Positions 44,901-53,961 of a stretch of DNA of 64,000 bases are shown piece by piece. Source of the stretch: an uncultured Erythrobacter sp. (GTDB lineage: Bacteria > Pseudomonadota > Alphaproteobacteria > Sphingomonadales > Sphingomonadaceae); assembly GCF_947492365.1 (NCBI RefSeq), contig NZ_CANLMB010000001.1:1850874-1914873 (forward strand), read 5' to 3'. Position 1 is the stretch's first letter; each line of letters begins with the position of its first letter. The notes beneath the pieces were generated by a model, which made no database searches, was not told the origin of the DNA, and was given only the letters and a program-made list of their open reading frames with translations. The position numbers and the translations under genes were made by a program.

Positions 44901-46538
44901 ATGATGAAACATGCAGCCCTCACCCCATTCGCTTTGCTCGCAGCCCTCACCTTCGCCGTCCCCGCAAAGGCCGACACGGACGCCGCTTGCAACACAGAAG
45001 ACGGCGCGGACAACATCGCGAACACCGATGATGACAGCCTCGAATGCGGCGAAGGGGCGAGCGCATCGGGCGGCAATTCCACCGCGATCGGCACCAATGC
45101 TGCGGCAGCGGGCGACCTCAGCGTGGCCATAGGCGACAATGCCAGCGCGATGGGGTTCGGCGGCACAGCCGTGGGCCAATTCGCCGAAGCGGCCGCCGAC
45201 CCAGACCAGTTCAACGCCAGCGCCTTTGGGCGATCGGCTCAGGCGCGCGCTTCGGGTGCTACCGCTTTGGGCGCAGCTTCGGATGCTACCGGTCAGAACG
45301 CTGTTGCCATCGGTGTTCTTTCCAATGCGAGCGGGACGGACAGCTTTGCCGCTGGCCGGCTCGCCCAAGCCAGTGGCGCGCGCGCGATTGCTATCGGACG
45401 TTCTTCGCTTGCGAGCGATACAGACGCGGTCGCAATCGGTCGCAGCGCGCGCGCCACATCGGCTGAAGCGCTTGCCATTGGCGGTTATGCCGAGGCCAAT
45501 CAGTCCGGCATCGCAGTCGGCTATGAAGCGCGCGCGATCGGCGATCAGGCGCTGGCCATGGGACGCGGCGCTATAGCCGAAGGGATGGGAAGCATCGCGA
45601 TCGGCGCAGGCGCAAACGCAGTGCGCGACGAAGCGATTGCCATCGGGGTGAACGCCTTTGCCTTCGACATCAACAATGTCGCAATCGGCACCGGCGCGCG
45701 TTCGACCGCGCTCAACTCCACCGCATTTGGCAACCGGTCACTGGCAAGCGGCACCAATTCCTCCGCCATCGGCCAGCAATCACGCGCCACCGGCGGCAAT
45801 TCCACCGCCACCGGAACAGCAGCGGAGGCGAACGGCCTATCGAGCAGCGCCTATGGCGTGCTGGCCAATGCGGATGCGGCGCGAGCCACCGCAATCGGAT
45901 CCAGCAGCGCCGCGACTGAGGAAGGCGCGACCGCTATCGGTGAAGGCGCACAAGCCGCCTTCACGAACTCGACCGCGCTTGGCACCGGAGCACAAGCGAC
46001 AGCCGCCAATCAGGTTGCGCTGGGCGGCTCAGGCTCGGCAGTTCGGATCGGCGATATCGACGCCAGCACCGCTGCGCAGGTCGGCGCGGTCGAAGTGGTC
46101 ACTATTGACGAGAACGGAACGTTGGGTCGCCAATCGATCCAGTCCGCGGCCAGCATTGGTCCGTCGCAGGCCTCGCTAGGCCGGCTGGAGGCGATCACCA
46201 ATGCGCAAATTGACAGTCTGGCGAACAATATCAGCGCAGTCGACACTCGCGTGAGCACGCTCGAGGGGCGGGTCGCCGGATTCGAATTTGCGCTTCAGGA
46301 TATGGACCGGCGCACGCGCGGCGGGATCGCGGCGGCGATGGCAATGGGCGGGACGATGGTGGTGCCCGGCAGCGATGTGTCTTTCAGCGCCAACCTGTCG
46401 ACTTTTGAGGGCGAGCAAGGTTTCTCCGGATCGCTCGCCGCACGGGTGACCGACCAGGTCTATATCTCGGCTGCGATTGCCGGATCAACCGCCGAGGACA
46501 GCACCGGCGGACGCGTGGGAATTGCCTTCGGATTCTAA
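44901..46538 (+). CDS. Trimeric autotransporter adhesin with YadA-like anchor
   Basis: ATG 44901 gives 545 residues (another ATG at 44904). Signal peptide MMKHAALTPFALLAALTFAV with cleavage after AKA. The head (about residues 45-390) is made of degenerate 14-residue Hep/Hag-type repeats of the form AIGxxAxAxGxxSxA, such as NSTAIGTNAAAAGDLSVAIG and SIAIGAGANAVRDEAIAIGV. A short neck and coiled-coil stalk follow (LGRLEAITNAQIDSLANNIS, VDTRVSTLEGRVAGFEFALQ). The C-terminal 70 residues (RTRGGIAAAMAMGGTMVVPG to the final GRVGIAFGF) are the YadA translocation anchor. The short stalk makes it a small adhesin. Its stop overlaps the stop of the convergent MBL gene. Confidence 0.9.
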   Translation: MMKHAALTPFALLAALTFAVPAKADTDAACNTEDGADNIANTDDDSLECGEGASASGGNSTAIGTNAAAAGDLSVAIGDNASAMGFGGTAVGQFAEAAADPDQFNASAFGRSAQARASGATALGAASDATGQNAVAIGVLSNASGTDSFAAGRLAQASGARAIAIGRSSLASDTDAVAIGRSARATSAEALAIGGYAEANQSGIAVGYEARAIGDQALAMGRGAIAEGMGSIAIGAGANAVRDEAIAIGVNAFAFDINNVAIGTGARSTALNSTAFGNRSLASGTNSSAIGQQSRATGGNSTATGTAAEANGLSSSAYGVLANADAARATAIGSSSAATEEGATAIGEGAQAAFTNSTALGTGAQATAANQVALGGSGSAVRIGDIDASTAAQVGAVEVVTIDENGTLGRQSIQSAASIGPSQASLGRLEAITNAQIDSLANNISAVDTRVSTLEGRVAGFEFALQDMDRRTRGGIAAAMAMGGTMVVPGSDVSFSANLSTFEGEQGFSGSLAARVTDQVYISAAIAGSTAEDSTGGRVGIAFGF

Positions 46539-47530
46539 TCTGCGCCCGATGCGAAAGCGAGGCAATGCCGGTCTCCGCGCCGCGCGACATTGAAGCCGCG
46601 CTCGATCACTTCGCGGCTTTCAGCGCTGTCGGGATCGCGGATCGGGTTGGTGTGGTTGTAGTGGATGAAGTGGACCTTGGCGCGCTGTTCGGCAGGCAGG
46701 TCCTGCAAGCGGTCCATAGTCTCGGTAACGCGCGGATGGGGGATTTCCGACATATCGCGCCCATCCAGCTCGTTATCGTCCCAGAATGTGGCGTCGATGA
46801 AGATTTGATCCGCTCTTGCAATCAGCAGATCGAGCGACAAGCCGCTCGTCGCCTCAAACTCGCTCCAACTATCGAGATCAGGCAGATAGAGAATAGAAAA
46901 ACGACCCGGAGCGAATATCACCCAGCCAACGGTTTCGGAAAATTCATCACGGTGAGGAACTGGGATAACGAGAGCCGCCAAGCGCTCCGTTAACTCGGTT
47001 TCCGAAGGATGCCACTGCGATTCTGTGCTGGAAGTTGGCCAATCCGGCGAAGGAAGGGGCGTAAAAATCTCAATATTGCCCAACTCTACGAGTTGGCTCC
47101 AGGGGCCGTTTCCGCGCAGGAACTCCTCCATCCTCGGCATCGCATAGACCGGCACGCCGTTCGCGCCCGCCGCTTCGCGTCCGAAATAGGCAAGGCCGAG
47201 ATAGTGCCCGATATGCGCATGGGTCAGGAACACGCCGTCCACGCCCAGCCCGTCGTGCGGCGGCTCAATCGCATCGAGCATGGCAAGCTGCTCGGTGATC
47301 GCAGGCGTCGCATCGAAGAGGTAGCGTTTACCGCTTGCGCGGTCGATCAGGCCGAGCGATGACGGGAGCAGTCGCGGCCCGTCATCCTCTGCATTGCCAA
47401 TTTGCGGCGCGCCCGCATCCTGCCCTGCGCCGAGCACAACCAGCTCGACTTCGCAGGACAACGGCTCGCTCGCTGCGGCACTGGCGGAAAGCAAAGCGCT
47501 CACCGCCCATAGGGCCGGACGGGACTTCAT
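46535..47530 (-). CDS. PqqB-like MBL-fold protein
   Basis: A 331-residue protein with a probable signal peptide (MKSRPALWAVSALLSASAAA). The fold begins VELVVLGAGQDAGAPQIGNA, close to the start of PqqB. The metal motif reads VFLTHAHIGHYLGLAYFGRE, that is HxHxGH, so the Asp of the canonical HxHxDH is Gly. Further blocks: GVPVYAMPRMEEFLRGNGPW and LLIARADQIFIDATFWDDNE, plus VHFIHYNHTNPIRDPDSAES near the end. No other pqq genes are in the window, and export would be odd for PqqB, so a PQQ role is unlikely. ATG overlaps the stop of the small gene upstream. Confidence 0.85.
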   Translation of the reverse strand: MKSRPALWAVSALLSASAAASEPLSCEVELVVLGAGQDAGAPQIGNAEDDGPRLLPSSLGLIDRASGKRYLFDATPAITEQLAMLDAIEPPHDGLGVDGVFLTHAHIGHYLGLAYFGREAAGANGVPVYAMPRMEEFLRGNGPWSQLVELGNIEIFTPLPSPDWPTSSTESQWHPSETELTERLAALVIPVPHRDEFSETVGWVIFAPGRFSILYLPDLDSWSEFEATSGLSLDLLIARADQIFIDATFWDDNELDGRDMSEIPHPRVTETMDRLQDLPAEQRAKVHFIHYNHTNPIRDPDSAESREVIERGFNVARRGDRHCLAFASGAD

Positions 47531-47955
47531 CCTTCCCGAGGATCGGTGTCTCCGGGCGCATCACAGCTCATCACCTGGGCAAATCCCGTGAAGCTGACCA
47601 GTGCGCTGCGGCTATCAGGGCGGTGAATCACGCCGACGCGAACCGGTTCACCCACCACAACCTCTTGCAACGGGTCGAACTGCCTCAGCTCGAGGTCGAA
47701 GAAGCTATGTTCGGCAACCCGATACTCGGTGACAACACGCCCTTTGTAGCAAGCGGAATAGGCGCACAGTTCTGAGCGTTCACCTGCAATAGAGATACCC
47801 ATCGGAGTGAAGCTATCGGTGTTGATTTCACAAACGCCGTTGTCGCATGATATCTCCGCTGCATCGTTGCCGCAGGTGATTTCCGGATCGGAAGCGCTGG
47901 ATGCTACGAGCGACACAGCGGCTCCTCCAAGAAACAGTGTTTTCATCGCGTTCAT
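47527..47955 (-). CDS. Hypothetical exported protein with Cys pairs
   Basis: ATG 47955 (or 47946) gives 142 residues with a signal segment MNAMKTLFLGGAAVSLVASS. The mature part begins with a Cys-rich stretch (EITCGNDAAEISCDNGVCEI), then ELCAYSACYKGRVVTEYRVA, and ends SFTGFAQVMSCDAPGD. Six Cys could form three disulfides, as expected for a periplasmic or surface protein. I recognise no family. The gene sits between the amidohydrolase and the PqqB-like gene and is coupled to the latter by ATGA. Confidence 0.75.
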   Translation of the reverse strand: MNAMKTLFLGGAAVSLVASSASDPEITCGNDAAEISCDNGVCEINTDSFTPMGISIAGERSELCAYSACYKGRVVTEYRVAEHSFFDLELRQFDPLQEVVVGEPVRVGVIHRPDSRSALVSFTGFAQVMSCDAPGDTDPREG

Positions 47956-47988
47956 TGCAGTTCTCCTGTTTGGATGCCTTGCCCTCAA

Positions 47989-49263
47989 CTATTCGATCAC
48001 CCGTCCGCGCACCATCACCCAGTCGACCTGCTCGAGCACGGTCACATCGTCGAGCGGATTGCCCTCCACTGCGATGATATCGGCGGAGAAGCCCGGGGCG
48101 ATCCGGCCAATGCTGTCTTCCAACCCGAGGATTTCGGCGGCTACCGTGGTCGCGCTGGCGAGGGCCTCGCGGTTGCTCATCCCGCCTGCGATCATCAAGC
48201 GGAACTCGCCCGCATTCTCGCCATGGGGGAAGACGCCCGCATCGGTACCGAACGCGATCCGCACGCCGTTCGCGCGGGCCCGCTCTACGATTGTGCCTGC
48301 GACTTCGCTCACAGCGCGGATCTTGTCCTCGACCACGGGCGTGTAGAATCCCTGCCCCAGATTGCGGCGAATGCCTTCGAACGCCATCAGGGTTGGGACA
48401 AGCGTGGTGCCGTTTTCGTTCATCGCGCGCGCGGCGGCATCGTCGATATAGGTGCCGTGCTCGATTGTCTGGACGCCTGCGCGCGCCGCCGCTTCGATCC
48501 CGCGAGCGCCGTGAGCGTGCGCAGCTACACGCAGACCCAGTGACTCCGCCGTTTCGACGATTGCGCGCATTTCCTCGTCGGTGAAATGCGCCTCCAGCCC
48601 GCGACCTTGCTGCGAGAGAACGCCGCCGGTTGCGGTAATCTTGATGAGGTCAGCCCCGTATTGCGAGGCCAGCCGGACCTTCTCAGCGCATTCAACCGGG
48701 CCGGTGCAGGTGAAGCCTGAATCGAGCGCGTCGTTCACATGCTCGACAAAGCCGTTCACATCGCCGTGCCCGCCGATGATCGCGATAGTGCGGGCCGAAG
48801 TGACCACACGCGGTCCGGGGGTCAGCCCTTCCGCCGTTGCACGGCGCAGCATCTGCGTGACCTGATCGGTGCGGCTACCGAGATCGCGCACGGTGGTGAA
48901 ACCGGCAAGCGCGGTAATGCGCGCATTTTTCGCCGCGATCAGAGTGTAATATTCCGGCGGAGTGGTTGCCGCGCGCCAGAACTCGCCGCTTGGGTCGCCC
49001 GAGAGATGCGTGTGCAGGTCGATCAGGCCGGGCAGCACGGTCTTGTCGGACAGGTCGATTGCGTCCTCACCTCCATTATGCCCTTCGGTGATCGAGACGA
49101 TCTGACCGTCTTCGATCGTGATTGTCGATGGACCACCCACGCCGCTTTCTGCATCCTGAATGACCGCGCCTGCATGGATTACTGCATCCTGCGCACCCGC
49201 TGGCGCTGCGATAAGCGCGGCAATTGCGGTCAGCGATGCGGCAATGTTTTTCAGGAACTTCAC
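47989..49263 (-). CDS. Secreted amidohydrolase family protein
   Basis: GTG 49263 with GGGGAG upstream gives 424 residues and a signal peptide (VKFLKNIAASLTAIAALIAA, cleavage after PAGA). It belongs to the imidazolonepropionase-like amidohydrolases: metal motif TVLPGLIDLHTHLSGDPSGE, then ISGFTTVRDLGSRTD-like ALAGFTTVRDLGSRTDQVTQ, the Lys in GADLIKITATGGVLSQQGRG, His in RVAAHAHGARGIEAAARAGV, and Asp in VRIAFGTDAGVFPHGENAGE. A periplasmic prolidase- or carboxypeptidase-type activity on modified peptides is likely by family. It is followed by the small Cys-rich gene and the PqqB-like gene on the same strand. Confidence 0.92.
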   Translation of the reverse strand: MKFLKNIAASLTAIAALIAAPAGAQDAVIHAGAVIQDAESGVGGPSTITIEDGQIVSITEGHNGGEDAIDLSDKTVLPGLIDLHTHLSGDPSGEFWRAATTPPEYYTLIAAKNARITALAGFTTVRDLGSRTDQVTQMLRRATAEGLTPGPRVVTSARTIAIIGGHGDVNGFVEHVNDALDSGFTCTGPVECAEKVRLASQYGADLIKITATGGVLSQQGRGLEAHFTDEEMRAIVETAESLGLRVAAHAHGARGIEAAARAGVQTIEHGTYIDDAAARAMNENGTTLVPTLMAFEGIRRNLGQGFYTPVVEDKIRAVSEVAGTIVERARANGVRIAFGTDAGVFPHGENAGEFRLMIAGGMSNREALASATTVAAEILGLEDSIGRIAPGFSADIIAVEGNPLDDVTVLEQVDWVMVRGRVIE

Positions 49264-49407
49264 AAAAATTCTCCCCGGTTCGGACCCCTTGAGCGCAGGT
49301 GATGGCTCCCACAAAGCCCGCTGGCAAGTCCCCACCCCATTTGCGATTCATCCGCTGGTCGTTATGGAGGCACGCATTATCCCCATGAGAGAGGAAACAC
49401 CGACGTT

Positions 49408-51471
49408 ATGAACCGTCTGACTCTGACTACTGCCACCCTCCTGGCCACCGTATCGCTGGCTGCCACCGCTCACGCGCGTCCGATGACGCCTGAAGACGTC
49501 GCCAAGCTTGAAAGCGTCGGCGCAATCGCGGTTTCGCCCGATGGCAGCCGCATCGCCTACACGACTTCCAGCCTCCCCGATGTGACCGAAGGTGAGGACA
49601 ATGGCGGCTCCACCAGCGAGCTTAACGTTACCACAGCACCCGATGCCGCGCGGCAATATCTGCCCGAAGACATCTCGCCCGGCGGCGTTGCCTTCTCACC
49701 CGATGGCCGGATGGTGACGTTCCTGTGGTCAAAGGACAAAGATGACCGTGCGGTCTGGGGGGTTCCGGTCGATGGCGGCACCTATGTGAAGCTTGCTGCG
49801 GTCGAGGATACGGGTGTTCGCAGCTACCGCTTCAGCCCAGATGGCGGCACAATCTTCATGCTCACCGGCCCGGGCGAAGACGAACAACGCGAAGCCCAGC
49901 GCAAGGGCGGGTTCACCGCGCGCGTCTATGAAGAAGAATTCCGACCTGCCCGCCTGTTTGCGGCCACCGTTGGCGAAGAACTGGACGAGGAACCGCGCGA
50001 GATTGCGCTTCCAGGTTTTGTGAGCGCCTTTGACGTATCCTCCGATGGCCGCATGGGTATTATCGAGACGACCCCGACCCCGCTGGTCGATGACAGCTAC
50101 ACCTCGATGCGAGTCAATGTGATCGACCTTGCGACCGGCGAAGTGACCGCCGTGGTCGAAACACCCGGCAAGATCGGCGATGTCGAAATTTCACCTGACG
50201 GATCGCAGCTCTCGCTGATCGCTGGCGTCGATATGAACGATCCGGCTGCGACGACCTTGCACCTCGTGGACACTGCAACCGGCGCTTATCGCGCGCTCAA
50301 TGCAGGCGCTGCCGAGGCCGCGCGTGATGCCGAATGGCTGCCCGATGGCCGCCTCGCGGTTGTCGTGCATATCGGCGTTCAGTCCGAATTGCGGGTCTAT
50401 AACGCCGATGGCAGCGTCGATCACGCGCATGATCCGGGCGAGCTGATCCTCACCCGCGTCGAAGCCGCCGGAGACCGGATTGCGGTTGCGGCCAACTCGC
50501 CGCAGCACCCGACCGAGTTGTTCGTCTGGGCCGATGGCGGATTCCAGCGCTGGACCAGCCACAATGAATGGCTCAGCGACATCACCTTTGGCGAACAGCG
50601 CGCCTACACTTTCACCGCGACCGACGGGCAAGAGGTCGAAGGCGTGCTGATCCTGCCGGTTGGCGGCGTTCCCGAAGGCGGCGCTCCGACGATCATGAAC
50701 GTCCATGGCGGCCCCGAAGCGCATGACAGCAATGGCTGGCAGACCGCTTACTCCAAGCCGGGTCAGGTTGCCGCCGGACAGGGCTATGCCGTGTTCCTGC
50801 CCAATTATCGCGGATCGACCGCTTACGGCGTCGATTTCTCCAAGCAGCATCAGGGCAATTACACCGATCCTGAATTCCGCGATATCGTCGATGCCAAGGC
50901 CGCTCTGGCTGCTGACGGGATCACCGATGCGGACCGCACCGGCATCACCGGCGGCTCCTATGGCGGCTATGCGAGCGCATGGGGCGCGACCTATTACTCG
51001 GCAGAATTTGCAGCGTCGGTGATGTTTGTCGGCATCTCCGACCAGACCAGCAAGTTCGGCACCACCGACATCCCTTACGAGATGTACAATGTGCACAGCC
51101 GCGCTTGGCCATGGGACGATTGGCAGAAGATGCTCGAAGTCTCGCCGATCTACTACACCGACCGCGCGACCACGCCGATCCTCATCATGCATGGTGAGGA
51201 AGACACGCGCGTTGATCCGTCACAGTCGATGGAGCTCTACCGCTTCCTGCGCGTGCGCCAGCCTGACACGCCAGTGCGCCTCGTCTTCTATCCCGGCGAA
51301 GGGCACGGCAACCGCATGGCCGCGAGCCGGTATGACTACAATCTGCGCATGATGGAGTGGTTCGACACCTATCTGATGACGGGTGATCGCACCGCCGAAA
51401 TGCCCGCCCCGCGCCCGCAACTGGCAGAAGGCGCCAAGGGGGCAGAGGCTCCCGAGGCAGAAGAAGAGTAA
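49408..51471 (+). CDS. S9 family prolyl oligopeptidase-type peptidase
   Basis: A 687-residue secreted peptidase with signal peptide (MNRLTLTTATLLATVSLAAT, cleavage after AHA). The N-terminal beta-propeller holds WD40/PD40-like repeats (VAFSPDGRMVTFLWSKDKDD, SYRFSPDGGTIFMLTGPG). The C-terminal alpha/beta hydrolase carries the triad: Ser in GITGGSYGGYASAWGATYYS, Asp in MHGEEDTRVDPSQSMELYRF and His in FYPGEGHGNRMAASRY. It matches acylaminoacyl-peptidase/DPP types. The tail (Ala/Glu-rich, GAKGAEAPEAEEE) is likely flexible. A bidirectional terminator follows. Confidence 0.95.
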   Translation: MNRLTLTTATLLATVSLAATAHARPMTPEDVAKLESVGAIAVSPDGSRIAYTTSSLPDVTEGEDNGGSTSELNVTTAPDAARQYLPEDISPGGVAFSPDGRMVTFLWSKDKDDRAVWGVPVDGGTYVKLAAVEDTGVRSYRFSPDGGTIFMLTGPGEDEQREAQRKGGFTARVYEEEFRPARLFAATVGEELDEEPREIALPGFVSAFDVSSDGRMGIIETTPTPLVDDSYTSMRVNVIDLATGEVTAVVETPGKIGDVEISPDGSQLSLIAGVDMNDPAATTLHLVDTATGAYRALNAGAAEAARDAEWLPDGRLAVVVHIGVQSELRVYNADGSVDHAHDPGELILTRVEAAGDRIAVAANSPQHPTELFVWADGGFQRWTSHNEWLSDITFGEQRAYTFTATDGQEVEGVLILPVGGVPEGGAPTIMNVHGGPEAHDSNGWQTAYSKPGQVAAGQGYAVFLPNYRGSTAYGVDFSKQHQGNYTDPEFRDIVDAKAALAADGITDADRTGITGGSYGGYASAWGATYYSAEFAASVMFVGISDQTSKFGTTDIPYEMYNVHSRAWPWDDWQKMLEVSPIYYTDRATTPILIMHGEEDTRVDPSQSMELYRFLRVRQPDTPVRLVFYPGEGHGNRMAASRYDYNLRMMEWFDTYLMTGDRTAEMPAPRPQLAEGAKGAEAPEAEEE

Positions 51472-51501
51472 ACCGGAAGACCACGTCTGGTTCTGAACAA
51501 G

Positions 51502-51535
51502 AAAAGGGCCGCTCTTTTTGAGCGGTCCTTTTTCC
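51502..51535. terminator. Bidirectional Rho-independent terminator
   Basis: AAAAGGGCCGCTC and GAGCGGTCCTTTTT form a stem with a T-rich loop, with A-run before and T-run after. It sits between the convergent S9 peptidase (plus) and MipA/OmpV (minus) genes, so it can serve both. Confidence 0.85.
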
Positions 51536-51570
51536 TCGTGGCTCGCGCCATCAGCGATTTGTTGCTCAAC

Positions 51571-52557
51571 CTAGAACGTGTAGCCCAGCCCGATCCCGCC
51601 GATCAGCTGGTTCGCGCTGCCTCGTTCCAAGGTGTATGGCGTATCGGCTGCGTCACCAATGAGCCGCGAATATCCGACAATTGCGTAGACACTCAGCCCG
51701 CCATTGAGCGCATTCCCATCCAGATCGACGGTCACGATTCCAGTCGTGCCAATCGAATTGAGCCCGCCATCGGCGGTGAATTGCGCAAGCCCGCTGGAGG
51801 CGCTTTGGGCGGGACTGACTGAATAATAGTAATCGGCAAAATCATCATCGACGAAGCTGGCGCTCGCGCCAATCTGCACTGAGGCTGCTCTGCCGACCGG
51901 CGTGAAATAGCCTACCCCCGGCTCGATCAGCATGCCGTCATGCGCACCGGCCACATCCCAGCGCACTTGCGCCGACAGCGAAACGCGGTCTCGCGGCCCG
52001 AATACGCCCGGGAAGGATACACCGGCATTCGCGCCCACTTCAAAGGCGCTGTCGAGTTCACCTGTCAGTTCGACCACATCGTCGCGGATTGACCCATTGC
52101 GATCATTCCTGAAGCGGAAGGACGGACCAAAGGAGAAGCTCGGCGCGGACGAACCCGGGCGCGCTGAAGGCTTGGACAGCAGATCGAGGTTGAAACCCGG
52201 CCCGTTGGGGCTGATGCCAACTCCGCCGACGTGGCCTACAATCAGCGGGAGCGGGAACAGGCGGTAGTCGTCAGACCCAGAGTAGCTCGGCACGACTCCG
52301 ACACCGATCCCGACCGTGACCCATGTATCATCGAACACGGTTTCAAAAGGCGGGCCGCCTCTTGCTCCTTCGGCGCGCACTCCAGCGGGCGGCCCCTGGC
52401 GCGCGGTGCCTTCAGGCGGCTGGGCCTGGACGTCTGGCGCAGATGCAGCACTCGCATCGGTTTCGCTGCGCTCGGGCAATTCTTCTGCGGCAAGCGGGGC
52501 TGCAAGCAGCAAAGCACTGAGCGCGGCAAAGCCGGTGGAGGTCGGAAACATTGTCAT
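51571..52557 (-). CDS. MipA/OmpV family outer-membrane protein
   Basis: A 328-residue barrel protein with signal peptide (MTMFPTSTGFAALSALLLAA, cleavage after LAAEE). A Pro/Ala/Glu-rich region of about 40 residues follows, then GIGVGVVPSYSGSDDYRLFP, the family's opening beta strand, and alternating strands to LIGGIGLGYTF, ending in Phe as expected for BAM substrates. MipA scaffolds peptidoglycan enzymes, OmpV is a porin-like barrel, and this gene is not assigned to either. Methionine 1 or 3 may be the start. Confidence 0.92.
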   Translation of the reverse strand: MTMFPTSTGFAALSALLLAAPLAAEELPERSETDASAASAPDVQAQPPEGTARQGPPAGVRAEGARGGPPFETVFDDTWVTVGIGVGVVPSYSGSDDYRLFPLPLIVGHVGGVGISPNGPGFNLDLLSKPSARPGSSAPSFSFGPSFRFRNDRNGSIRDDVVELTGELDSAFEVGANAGVSFPGVFGPRDRVSLSAQVRWDVAGAHDGMLIEPGVGYFTPVGRAASVQIGASASFVDDDFADYYYSVSPAQSASSGLAQFTADGGLNSIGTTGIVTVDLDGNALNGGLSVYAIVGYSRLIGDAADTPYTLERGSANQLIGGIGLGYTF

Positions 52558-52704
52558 AACAGCCGGTTCCTTATCGGATCAGAGAAGCATCCTGCCCACC
52601 AGCAGGTGCAATAGCTACGCCGGATATCGGGCGATGGATGCTTAAGGGCGCGAAACAAGCTCGTCATTGATCCCGTCTGCCCACTCGCCTAGGCGAATAT
52701 ACGG

Positions 52705-53961
52705 ATGAACGACACTCAAGTATCCCCCCGCATTGGCCAACAGCTCGATTGCGTCATTGTCGGCGGAGGTCTTGCAGGCGGGCTGATCGCGCTCGCACTT
52801 CAGCGCGCAAGGCCCGATTTTCGCATCGCTCTGGTCGAAGCGGGCAAGGTGCTGGGCGGCAATCATCGTTGGAGCTGGTTTGACAGCGATCTGTCCGGCG
52901 AAGGCCGCGCGCTGCTTTCCGGATTTCGCCAGACCGAATGGGACGACGGCTACGAAGTCGCCTTTCCGCAATATTGCCGCGCGCTGAAGACGCCTTACCG
53001 CTCTATGGCCTCAGCCGATTTTCATTCAGGTTTGGTGCGCGAACTGCCCGAGGATGCGTTGATGCTGGGGCGCAAGGCGGTGAGTCTTGATGCGCGCGGG
53101 GTCGATATCGAAGACAGCCAGGGACAGGTCACGCGGTTAGAGGCGCGCAGTGTGATCGACTGCCGCCCGTTCGAGCCAAGCCTGCACCTGACCGGCGGCT
53201 GGCAGGTCTTTCTCGGGCGGCACATGCGCATGGAGCAGCCGCACCATATCAGTCGTCCGGTGATTATGGATGCGCATGTCGATCAGCTCGCTCCCCATGG
53301 CAATGGCGGCGCCTATCGCTTTGTCTATGTCCTGCCGCTGGGCGCGCATGACCTGTTTGTCGAAGACACCTATTACGCCGATGAGCCTGCGCTCGATCGC
53401 AGCGCGCTTTCGGCCCGGATTGACGCCTATGCAACAGCAAAGGGCTGGTCGGATTATGCCATCCTCGGCCATGAAACAGGTATGCTTCCGGTGCTGACTG
53501 GAGGCGATTTCGCTGCCCATCAGCGTTCAGTGCGTATCGAGGGCGTGACGCTGGCTGGCGCACGCGGCGGCTTCACCCATCCGCTCACCAGCTACACACT
53601 GCCAATGGCCGTCGAAAACGCCATCGCGATCGCGCGCGACGCCGATCTCACTGGCCTGCAACTGTCCCTGATGTTCGAAGCGCGCGCGCGGCGGCATTGG
53701 AGCAGAACCAGTTTCTACCGCCTGCTCGCGCGCATGCTGTTCCACGCGGCAAAGCCGGAACGGCGCGTGCAGATCTTCCAGCGTTTCTACCGCCTGCGCC
53801 CTGGATTGATCGAACGCTTCTATGCCGCGCGTTCGACCCTTATGGACAAGACCCGCATCCTCGCTGGCAAACCTCCGGTATCCATCATGCGAGCAATCGC
53901 CGCTATATTCTCGCGCGGCACTGCGCTAACCCGCAATCCTACTCCCAAGGACAATGAATGA
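52705..53961 (+). CDS. crtY: Lycopene beta-cyclase
   Basis: A 418-residue flavoprotein-fold enzyme that closes the ends of lycopene to beta-carotene. The dinucleotide motif CVIVGGGLAGGLIALALQRA is near residue 16, followed by LVEAGKVLGGNHRWSWFDSD, DCRPFEPSLHLTGGWQVFLG and MEQPHHISRPVIMDAHVDQL, the usual CrtY blocks, and VLPLGAHDLFVEDTYYADEP. The ATG is at 52705, and the stop overlaps crtI as ATGA. First gene of the five-gene carotenoid operon. Confidence 0.96.
   Translation: MNDTQVSPRIGQQLDCVIVGGGLAGGLIALALQRARPDFRIALVEAGKVLGGNHRWSWFDSDLSGEGRALLSGFRQTEWDDGYEVAFPQYCRALKTPYRSMASADFHSGLVRELPEDALMLGRKAVSLDARGVDIEDSQGQVTRLEARSVIDCRPFEPSLHLTGGWQVFLGRHMRMEQPHHISRPVIMDAHVDQLAPHGNGGAYRFVYVLPLGAHDLFVEDTYYADEPALDRSALSARIDAYATAKGWSDYAILGHETGMLPVLTGGDFAAHQRSVRIEGVTLAGARGGFTHPLTSYTLPMAVENAIAIARDADLTGLQLSLMFEARARRHWSRTSFYRLLARMLFHAAKPERRVQIFQRFYRLRPGLIERFYAARSTLMDKTRILAGKPPVSIMRAIAAIFSRGTALTRNPTPKDNE

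Noticed and set aside
46535-47530. Part of a PQQ biosynthesis cluster
   Set aside because: Only PqqB-like similarity is present. No pqqA, C, D or E gene is near, and a signal peptide would be wrong for PqqB.
50191-51192. Open frame of 333 codons opposite the S9 peptidase
   Set aside because: Shadow of the peptidase catalytic domain. No start context and no recognisable domain.
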